Of a DNA stretch of 28,994 nucleotides, positions 21,597 to 28,200 are shown piece after piece. The position numbers and the translations under genes are program-made. The notes beneath the pieces were generated by a model. It saw only the letters and a list, made by a program, of their open reading frames with translations, was not told the origin of the DNA and made no database searches. The DNA is from a virus: positions 1 to 28,994 of IMG/VR virus record IMGVR_UViG_3300042923_000600. One strand, written 5' to 3'. Numbering within the stretch: position 1 is the first letter of the stretch; every line of letters starts with the position of its first letter.

Positions 21597-22127
21597 CTAG
21601 CCCTGCAACTCGCCGATGGTGGTGTACGCCTCCTTGAGCTCGCGCTCTCGGGCTTCGAGCTGCGCCTGCAGGTCGTTGACTCGCAGCTGTGACTCCGTCA
21701 ACTGCTCGACGACCGAGTTCACCTGCTCCTTGATCGCGTACGGGTCGATCTGCTCGACGCCCTCGATCTGAAGCATCTCCAGACCCTGATTGAAGAGCAG
21801 GGCCACGATGGCGTACGAGTAGCTCGCGTCCTGCGCCCGCTGAACGCTGCCGAGCCACGTCTTCGCCTCGATCGAGGCTTCGATGCCGAGCTTGTCGATG
21901 AGACTGGCGACGTTACCCTCCCACCCGCTCTTGTACTTGAGGCCGAGCGAGTCGATGACGGCCACGCCGAACAGGCATGCCCCGTCCTGACCGTTGGCGG
22001 AGTACTGGCACACCTCGGTGTGGGTGTAGTCGAGTCCACGCCACAGGATCGCGGCGCGAGCGGCCTCGACGAACTGCTTGAGCGTGATGGTGATCTGAAC
22101 GGGCTGAATGGTGTTGTTGAGGTTCAT
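21597..22127 (-). CDS. Hypothetical protein with C-terminal coiled coil, 176 aa
   Basis: ATG 22127 follows GAGAGAAG. Residues of about 1-125 form a helical/beta domain with Cys40 and Cys51 (TEVCQYSANGQDGACLFG). Residues 130-176 look like a coiled coil (VVEQLTESQLRVNDLQAQLE, ARERELKEAYTTIGELQG). The family is not recognised; a structural adaptor or partner-binding protein is plausible. Confidence 0.75.
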   Translation of the reverse strand: MNLNNTIQPVQITITLKQFVEAARAAILWRGLDYTHTEVCQYSANGQDGACLFGVAVIDSLGLKYKSGWEGNVASLIDKLGIEASIEAKTWLGSVQRAQDASYSYAIVALLFNQGLEMLQIEGVEQIDPYAIKEQVNSVVEQLTESQLRVNDLQAQLEARERELKEAYTTIGELQG

Positions 22128-22151
22128 GTTCTTCTCTCTGTGTGTGGTGTA

Positions 22152-22520
22152 CTACTCGTTGGGACAGCCGGGGATGTGTGGATCGCAGAAGCACTCGGAG
22201 CACGTGGCCCGCATGCGATCGTGGATGATACGGTACGTGACGTTGGTCTGTTCAGCCCGACGCCAGCGCTCGACCTCGTGAATCTCGGTGAGCGTCAGGC
22301 CTGACTCGATCATGCGGTTGAGGACGACACGACGCTGTGAGACAGCGAGCTGTGTCCGACCGATGGCGACGGCGATGTCGACATCAGATGTCGGCTTGCC
22401 ATTGATCGTGCGAGACAGGACGATCTCGTCTTGATGAGAGGTCCAGAGCTGACGGTGGTTGTCAGCGGTCTTGAGCGTGTACTGCCGTGTGGCCTCACGC
22501 TTCTTGTCGTCACTGCTCAT
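22152..22520 (-). CDS. Putative helix-turn-helix (SANT/Myb-like) DNA-binding protein, 122 aa
   Basis: ATG 22520 overlaps the upstream gene by 11 bases. The segment around residues 30-70 (HQDEIVLSRTI...DVDIAVAIGRTQLAVSQRRVVL) fits the pattern of a Myb/SANT or GcrA-like helix-turn-helix, where GRT-x-x-AV-x-x-RR forms the recognition helix. The C-terminus has three cysteines (CSECFCDPHIPGCPNE) and could bind metal. It may regulate early transcription. Confidence 0.65.
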   Translation of the reverse strand: MSSDDKKREATRQYTLKTADNHRQLWTSHQDEIVLSRTINGKPTSDVDIAVAIGRTQLAVSQRRVVLNRMIESGLTLTEIHEVERWRRAEQTNVTYRIIHDRMRATCSECFCDPHIPGCPNE

Positions 22521-22998
22521 TGAAGTACGCCTCCACGATCTTCTCCAGCTTGGCGAGGTCGGTCTCGAAGCGGTTGAGCAGGTCGTTGAGACGCTCCTCA
22601 CTTGCTTCGGCGTGGGCACGTGGTGCTTGCACGCGTACCATCTCACGCTGTACCTGGTTCGGGTCCCAGCCGATCGAGTCGCGATGCGCCTTGCGAGCGG
22701 TCTGTACCCAATCCCACTTGAGGTCGTAGGCCTCGTACTTGTCCACGATCTCGTTGATCGTGAGCGTCGGGTTCTCGAAGTCATGACGAAGCTCGGTCAT
22801 GTTGAGACCGGACGTGGTGATCTCATCGAGAAGAGGCTTGCGCCCCTTACGGAGCGGTTCGAGTCCGTGGAGTCGACGCCACTTGGCACGATTGCGAACG
22901 ACCCAGTCATAAGCGAGATTGAACTGTTCAGATACCTGCCAGTTCGTGAGGCTGTCGTTGGCAAACGCAGCCGTCAGCTCGGGTGAGAGCTGGTTCAT
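22510..22998 (-). CDS. Putative DNA-binding protein, 162 aa
   Basis: ATG 22998 has AAAGGAG at good spacing. Two helix-turn-helix-like stretches are visible: LTNWQVSEQFNLAYDWVVRN (about residues 17-36) and LTINEIVDKYEAYDLKWDWV (about 78-97), each followed by basic residues. The C-terminal 40 residues form a coiled coil (ERLNDLLNRFETDLAKLEKI). It is coupled to the next HTH-like gene, so the pair may act together as regulators. Confidence 0.65.
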   Translation of the reverse strand: MNQLSPELTAAFANDSLTNWQVSEQFNLAYDWVVRNRAKWRRLHGLEPLRKGRKPLLDEITTSGLNMTELRHDFENPTLTINEIVDKYEAYDLKWDWVQTARKAHRDSIGWDPNQVQREMVRVQAPRAHAEASEERLNDLLNRFETDLAKLEKIVEAYFNEQ

Positions 22999-23024
22999 GC
23001 TGTACTCCTTTTGTAGTTGTGGAC

Positions 23025-23060
23025 GTGTGCCGCACCAACGGGGAAGAGGGTGCGGCACAC
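23025..23060 (-). terminator. Hairpin between the membrane gene and the HTH pair
   Basis: GTGTGCCGCACC (23025-23036) and GGTGCGGCACAC (23049-23060) form a perfect 12-bp stem with a 12-base loop, five bases after the stop at 23066. There is no T-run; the ribosome site of the next gene follows. This matches the other U-poor hairpins of this arm. Confidence 0.6.
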
Positions 23061-23065
23061 GCTCC

Positions 23066-23437
23066 CTAGCCGATTGACAGGGAGTTGTTGATCAGGTTCA
23101 GCGAGATGTACTCACCGCTGGCCTTCCTGACCTTGAGGAACAGGTCGTACTGCGAGTTGTAGAGCTGGCAGTACGCGAGAGCCGAGTAGAGGTCGTCGCC
23201 GAACCTCTTGGTCTCGATGAAGTCGCCCGAGACGGAGTCGTGGAGGGTGACGGTGACGAGCTCAATGTCCAAGCGACTCTTGAGAGAGTCGAGCTCGGTC
23301 TGGAGGCGTTCGAGCTTACGCTCGTAGCGCGACCCCATGAGCATGAGGATGATCAAGCCGGATGCGCTCGCTCCAAGGAGCATGGCACCGAGAGCTATGG
23401 TCATCAACTGCTCTGTCGTGATGATGAGAGATCCCAT
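23066..23437 (-). CDS. Membrane-anchored coiled-coil protein, 123 aa
   Basis: ATG 23437 has AAAGGAG upstream. Residues of about 12-34 form one hydrophobic span (TIALGAMLLGASASGLIILM), followed by a charged coiled coil (YERKLERLQTELDSLKSRL) and a soluble beta-rich C-terminus with FGDDLYSALAYCQLYNSQYD. It is the first gene after the promoter at 23637-23642, with a 200-base leader containing a three-armed inverted repeat. The function is unknown. Confidence 0.75.
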   Translation of the reverse strand: MGSLIITTEQLMTIALGAMLLGASASGLIILMLMGSRYERKLERLQTELDSLKSRLDIELVTVTLHDSVSGDFIETKRFGDDLYSALAYCQLYNSQYDLFLKVRKASGEYISLNLINNSLSIG

Positions 23438-23505
23438 CTCTTCTTCTCCTTTGATTTAGTTATGAATAAACTAATTGTCTATTCTTCTACCAGAAAACAT
23501 TCTAT

Positions 23506-23551
23506 TGTAGATGGCGATAGCAATCGCCTGAGCATAGCTATGCTCTCTACA
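23506..23551. repeat. Three-armed inverted-repeat element (three-way junction)
   Basis: TGTAGA (23506-23511) pairs with TCTACA (23546-23551). Inside are GGCGAT-AGCA-ATCGCC (23513-23528) and the perfect 16-base palindrome GAGCATAGCTATGCTC (23530-23545). All pairs are Watson-Crick, so the strand is undecided. On the minus strand it lies in the leader of the membrane gene. It may be an RNA regulatory element, a protein site or an origin-type DNA structure. Confidence 0.6.
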
Positions 23552-23636
23552 CATTGTGATAACGAATTTCTAGTGCTGAGCACGAAGTGCTAGCTGTATA
23601 TTGCAATTCTCGGCGGAGCCCTCTGTCCTAGCGTCC

Positions 23637-23642
23637 ATTATA
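23637..23642 (-). promoter_or_regulatory. Promoter -10 box TATAAT
   Basis: On the minus strand GAGAGCTATAATGGAC matches the TATAATGG boxes at 6335 and 18743. It would start a transcript near 23630 that runs through the three-armed element to the membrane gene at 23437. The -35 is not recognisable. Confidence 0.5.
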
Positions 23643-23704
23643 GCTCTCCTCGTCCAGCGCCGCCTACGCCTGCGACCGGAGGTGTAGCAGGCGAGAGACT
23701 AAGT

Positions 23705-24071
23705 GCTTCTATTCCCGTATCGCGGGGTATTTGGCGCCAGTAGAAGCTGTATTAGAAGCGCCCCCCCATGCGAGACATGGTGAGTTGGGCTCTAAATATC
23801 TTCGTAGACTACCGTAGACTCAAAAACTACCATTCTTGCGGAATCCCGTATGATTACACGAGTGAGATCATAGATAGATCTCACGTGCTACAAGAATTTG
23901 GAAAAGAAAAATGTAGTACAGAAATGTGTAATCATAGTAAATTCTACCACGACTGGGTAGTTTTGGGTCTACGGGTCTACGGAGGTAATTCGCTCATGTC
24001 TCGTATGGGAACCCGCTTCTAATCTACCCCTGATACGGTGATTAGAAGCAGTTGCTACGGTGAATAGAAGC
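23705..24071. repeat. Dispersed 7-mer TAGAAGC / GCTTCTA repeats
   Basis: TAGAAGC occurs at 23741, 23753, 24043 and 24065. Its complement GCTTCTA occurs at 23705 and 24015. The copies can pair in alternative ways: 23705 with 23741, 23753 with 24015, or 24015 with 24043 (GCTTCTAAT/ATTAGAAGC, nine bases perfect). They frame the structured RNA and could be switching or processing elements. Confidence 0.55.
23751..24023 (+). ncRNA. Candidate large structured non-coding RNA
   Basis: Helices by eye, outside in: H1 23751-23760/24014-24023 (10 bp). H2 23765-23779/23995-24009 (15 bp, one G-U). H3 about 23795-23831/23956-23990 (about 30 pairs, small bulges, three G-U). H4 23849-23859/23926-23936 (11 bp). 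H5 hairpin 23862-23869/23877-23884 (8 bp, 7-base loop). H6 hairpin 23885-23892/23912-23919 (8 bp, one G-U). H5 and H6 stack in a three-way junction closed by H4. All wobbles are G-U on the plus strand and would be A-C on the minus strand, so the plus strand is the likely RNA. GC content and codons are unlike the flanking genes. No known family was recognised; style and phage context recall ROOL/GOLLD-type ornate RNAs. Confidence 0.6.
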
Positions 24072-24143
24072 TCGATGGCAGCCCCCTATAGCTTACGTTT
24101 AGCTACTCAGCCTGCCACATGGCTTGTTACGTATTGTGAAGGG

Positions 24144-24218
24144 CAGACTGACGTTCGTAGTCTAGTGACCGGACAAGTCTTAGACATGTCTAGGTCACTA
24201 GGTAGGAGCGTTAGTCTG
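24144..24218 (+). ncRNA. Second structured RNA element with competing hairpin
   Basis: CAGACTGACG (24144-24153) pairs with CGTTAGTCTG (24209-24218), with one G-U on the plus strand. Inside, CTAGTGACC (24162-24170) pairs with GGTCACTAG (24193-24201), capped by GACA/TGTC and GTC/GAC around a TTA loop. The 5' arm can also pair with CGTAGTCT (24156-24163), a mutually exclusive fold. It may be a further domain of the RNA at 23751-24023 or a separate switch. Confidence 0.5.
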
Positions 24219-24261
24219 TTCTCTTTATGTTATCGTCATTTCCTCGTTTGGTTGTGGGTCT

Positions 24262-24279
24262 CGTCACTGTCCAGTGACG
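24262..24279. repeat. Perfect inverted repeat CGTCACTG/CAGTGACG
   Basis: CGTCACTG (24262-24269) and CAGTGACG (24272-24279) are separated by TC. It could be one more hairpin of the structured plus-strand transcript, or a DNA-protein site. Confidence 0.45.
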
Positions 24280-24339
24280 CAGGCGCAATAAGCTAGAACT
24301 GAGACATGGACGTGCATTATTGTTCGTCTATTGTCGTTA

Positions 24340-24374
24340 GATAAAAAGAAACAGAGCTAGGCTCTGTCCCTTTT
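24340..24374. terminator. Bidirectional terminator
   Basis: ACAGAGC-TAG-GCTCTGT (24351-24367) is a perfect 7-bp hairpin. On the minus strand it is followed by TTTCTTTTTATC, ending the 114-aa gene transcript. On the plus strand it is followed by CCCTTTT, which would end a transcript coming from the structured region. Since no plus-strand protein gene lies upstream, the second half supports a non-coding plus transcript. Confidence 0.75.
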
Positions 24375-24387
24375 AGCCGATGCCGTG

Positions 24388-24732
24388 TTACGGCTTGGCT
24401 GTTGCAGTCTGCTGCGTGAACGCGTGCAGAGCTGCTGTGACGGCCTGTGCCACGATCGTGGCGATGTCCGTCTGTTGTGCGGCTGGCTGTGCCTTGCCGA
24501 CGTTGTTGATGTCCATGATGGCGAGAGCCTTGCTGCGTGCAGCGTCGTCTTCGCGTACCTGGATGCGTCCGGTGTTGTCGACGTAGAGCAGTGCTCTGGT
24601 CGCGAGATCGCTGCCCTGGATGGCGAGCTGGGTCTCGTTGTATGCCTTGGTGGATTCGCTGTCCACCATCTTGTTGACCAACCTGTTCGTGGGATCGAAC
24701 ATGTTGCTGACAAGCTGCTCCTGGAAGCTCAT
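24388..24732 (-). CDS. Hypothetical protein, 114 aa
   Basis: ATG 24732 has TAGGAG at good spacing. The protein has a helical N-terminal half (MSFQEQLVSNMFDPTNRLVN), a short beta part (LLYVDNTGRIQVREDD) and an Ala/Gln-rich helical C-terminus (IATIVAQAVTAALHAFTQQT). The family is not recognised. It is the first gene of the minus arm and a monocistronic unit ending at the bidirectional terminator, so it may be expressed very early. Confidence 0.75.
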   Translation of the reverse strand: MSFQEQLVSNMFDPTNRLVNKMVDSESTKAYNETQLAIQGSDLATRALLYVDNTGRIQVREDDAARSKALAIMDINNVGKAQPAAQQTDIATIVAQAVTAALHAFTQQTATAKP

Positions 24733-24885
24733 TGTGACTCCTAGTGTCTAGTGTAGTACCTTAGTTAGTACCGATTAACCTATTTGATTTGTGTAGCCTT
24801 GGGCTACTTGTTTGTGACGTTAAAGTCACTTATTTACTACTATATACATAGTAGGGGGGTATAGTGTGTTGTTATTGTTTAATTG

Positions 24886-24891
24886 TATAAT
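24886..24891 (+). promoter_or_regulatory. Putative plus-strand -10 box TATAAT
   Basis: AATTGTATAATATCG is a perfect -10 within an AT-rich stretch. A transcript from here would carry a hairpin-rich leader of about 300 bases to the giant gene. No good -35 lies at 16-18 bases. Confidence 0.4.
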
Positions 24892-25160
24892 ATCGATCTG
24901 CTCCGAAAGAAATTCCAAATTCTTGTAGCCAGGTTGCTACAGACCCATGTAACACATGGAAACGAGGATAGTCTCCTCTCGACCTCCCGATTTAGCCAAA
25001 ACCGGTACAGGCTACTGGGCTAGTCTCCAGGTCTGGAGGCTTGTCTCCCGGCAGCTCCCGAAAGCGGCCAGAACGCGGTGCGCGCAGCCCGGTTAGCCAC
25101 ATGCTCCAGAAGATCGTGATCCACGGCGAAACGCGGCGGCCAGCGGATGGGGTGCCGGGC

Positions 25161-25170
25161 GGGGTAGAAT
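25161..25170 (+). promoter_or_regulatory. Putative late promoter -10 box (GGGGTAGAAT)
   Basis: This is identical over ten bases to 21-30, with AGCGG at 25142-25146. It lies 40 bases before the giant gene start. The shared element at the head of both plus-strand blocks suggests a common late regulator or polymerase. Confidence 0.45.
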
Positions 25171-25209
25171 TAGAGCGTTGCCCCTCATGCTCTCGGAAAG
25201 TTGGTCCTC

Positions 25210-28200
25210 GTGGCTCGCGACTGGTCCTCGTTCGGCGGTACGAGCAACGACGACGCCCAGGATGTTGCGCCCGCGAAGGGAACCGACTGGTCGCGCTTCG
25301 GCGGTACGGGAGTCAGCAACAAGCCGTGGGAGCAGGGTGTCGGCTGGCAGGCCGGTGGCCAGATGGGCTCCACAGCCAACGCCTTCGACAACGAGTTCTA
25401 CGACAAGTGGAACCAGGACATCGAGAAGGCTCAGAAGGAGAACCAGCTTCTCGACCTGTACGACAAGAACCGCAAGTTCACTGGCATCGTCACCCGCGAC
25501 GACGCAAAGCACGGTGTCAAGTTCGGTGACGTCTATCGAGACGGCGAGAAGCAGTTCAACATGCTCGACGACGCGGACATCCCGCGCGCTGAAGCGTACC
25601 AGATGCTCGCCCGTGTCACGCTCAGCGACGATGAGCTGGCTCACGCGCAGAACCAGGACCGTCTCGAAGAGATGGTCGAGGACAAGCGACGCGTCAGCGA
25701 GAACGACGCTCGCAAGGGCCGCTCCGCGAAGGCGTTCGACGACAAGGTGCAGTCCCGGCAGGAGGAGTTCAACGCCGGGCTCGGCGACGAGGCGCTCATT
25801 GTCGGTGCCAGCGCGGGAGGCGCCGCAGCTGCTCTTGGTATCGCCGCCACCGCTGCTGCTGCCACAGGTGTAGGCCTCCCGGTTGCTGCACTGCTCGGTA
25901 TCGGCGCACTTGGTGTCGGCATCGGTGCTACCGGCGGGCTCATGAACAAGGACCTGCTCAGCGAGAACGCAGCTCGCCAGCAGATTCTCATCGAGGAAGC
26001 GAACCGGCGCAAGGACGGTGCCGGAGTCGCTCAGTTCCTTCGGAGCTTCGGTGAGGTCTACGGCCAGTCGATCCAGCCTGCTACCAACATCGTCATGGGT
26101 GGTCAGGACCTCATCGCGGGTGGAGGGAAGTGGAACAATGAGTCGGACTGGTACGCCACGGACCCCGAAACCGGAGAGTCTCTTCGGCACGGCTTCTGGG
26201 ACGCTGCTCGGTTCGGGGCAGGCGCTGTCGACGCTTTTGGAAGCTCAGCCGGAGCAGGTCGAATCGCGTACGTGGGAAGCATCGGAGCTTCCCTACTGGG
26301 CCAGGGCACACAGCTCGGGTACCAGGGCGAGATCTTCAACGACCGGTCCGGGGAGTTTCAGAGTATCTACACCAACGAGCAGGGCGAAGCGGACCCGTTC
26401 CGCGCCGCCAGCGCGTGGGGAGCGTTCGGCATCGACGCCGTCCAGTCCCTCGGAGTGCAGGGGATGCTCTCATCTTCGATTCGGCGAGGTCAGGGTACCA
26501 CTGGTCTGGCCAACGAGCGAGTCACGGCGGGCGGGCGATCGTTTACGCTTGACGCCGATGGAAGAGCTACCGGTCGAGCTGGCTTCGATGTATCCTTCCT
26601 GGCTCCTTCTGAAGCCTTCCGAGGCGTCACAGCTGCGAGCCTTCTCCGACTCAAGAACCGCGGCAATGTCGTAACCGCAGACGAGCTCTACCGTGCCGTC
26701 CGGAACATCGAGAACAAGGCCGGTGCGGGCTGGGGCGCGACTCTGACGACCGGCCTCGCGGAAGGCTACGAGGAAGGCGTGCAGGCCCTGCTCAACCAGT
26801 GGGCGACCGGCGAGGAGTTCGACCTCGACGAGATCGTTTCCGGCGCGACGCAGGGTCTGAGCGCCGGTCTCGGTATGGGTGCTGCAGGCGCGCTCATGGC
26901 GAGGGGCGGAGACAAGAGGCTCCGCGACCAGGCCAATGCTGCCCGCGTCGTCACTGCTCGCCCGGACGAGATGGATGCTCTCAAGCCCATCTCGGACGAG
27001 GAGTGGAGCAACATGACGGACACGCAGAAGCGCGTGGCCGCCAACCTCAACACGGTCGAGACCGCGGCCATGCAGACCGCACTCGGCAACGTGAGTCTCC
27101 AGCAGGCGAAGACGATCCTGCTCAAGGACCCTGCTGCTCAGCAGCGCCTGGACATCGCACGCATCGCGCTCAGCGAAGCAGAGATGCGGAACGCTGCTCC
27201 CAACACCAAGTCCTACATGCGCATCACAGCGTTCGAGGACACGAAGATTCCTGGCGACAAGGTCCAGGCCTCGTTCGCTCGTGTCGGTGAGCTCATCGAG
27301 GACCAGCGCGTGGCCCTGGAGCTCATGGCTCGTGGCGGCGCGGCTGACCAGCAGATCGACCCCGAGACCGTGCAGATGGCCGGAGAGGCCGTCGCCGAGC
27401 TCGACCAGCTGGTGCCCTGGATGCAGAACCAGATGGTCGCGTTCTCTCGAAGCAACCGTCGCGAGCGCGCATTCATCATGGACCAGATCAATGCGGTGCT
27501 GGACCACTGGGGCTCGGGCACGCCGGTCGACACGAACCTCAGCCTCCCGGAAAACCTCGTCACGACGGACCCCGCGCTGGCTCTGAGCCGTGCTTACGCG
27601 GTCAGCATCAACTTCGCTCGTGACCCGATCGACCAGAACATCTCGTTCCAGCTGCTCGTCCCCACAGTCTCGCAGACGATGACTGAGATGAACGCGAACC
27701 AGACGATTCAGGTCTCGTACTCCATCCTCGACGCGATCGGCGGAGACTTCGACGGTGACCGTATCCGGTCCGTCCAGCGTCTCGCCACGAGCCCTGCCGA
27801 GTTCCGCCGTGCTCGTTCGGGTCAGCGCTCTCTCATGAGCGACCGGACCAGTGCCATCGCTGAGCGCCACTTCGAAGAGGCCTGGCTCGACAACTACCGC
27901 CAGGCAGCACAGTCGCAGCAGATGCAGGACCTTCTCCTGCGCACACGCGCGAACGTGCGCTTCGCCATTCGTGATCAGGTCGACGCCGACCCCATCCTGC
28001 AGCAATACATCTCTCAGGCCTTCGCCCAGATCGAAACGGGGTCGAAGACAGCGATCAAGGACTTCGTGACTGCCGTCATGAAGGACACTCGCATTGCACC
28101 GAGGCTGCTTGCTAAGGGAGCCGACGGCCTGTTCAACGTTCCGGAGAGGCTCAACCGCCTCTTCAGCAATGCGATGGCGGACTTCAGTCAGCGACTCAGT

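Larger units (their letters stand above)
24733..25209. other. AT-rich intergenic control region with many hairpins
   Basis: No gene is seen in these 477 bases between the divergent arms. Perfect inverted repeats: GTAGCC-TTG-GGCTAC (24793-24807), GTGAC/GTCAC (24814-24829), CTACTAT-ATAC-ATAGTAG (24837-24854), TGTAGC/GCTACA (24924-24941), CATGT-AAC-ACATG (24946-24958), GAGGA/TCCTC (24964-24978), CTCCAG-GT-CTGGAG (25025-25038). The last extends by a G-U on the plus strand. The left half is very AT-rich. It probably holds the divergent promoters and operators; an origin of replication is possible. Confidence 0.6.

Noticed and set aside
23768-24022. 84-codon plus-strand open frame inside the structured region
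   Set aside because: It has no ribosome site, rare codons for this phage (CTA, AGA, AAA), and lies almost exactly on the helices of the candidate RNA. The pairing explains the sequence better, though a protein cannot be fully excluded without homologues.
24081-24144. tRNA-like arrangement (GCCC...GGGC with two internal hairpins)
   Set aside because: There is no T-arm GTTCRA, no D-arm GG and poor acceptor pairing. No tRNA gene was found by eye anywhere in the window.
24060-24296. 78-codon plus-strand open frame
   Set aside because: It lacks a ribosome site, overlaps the second structured element, and has no recognisable protein character beyond chance hydrophobic runs.
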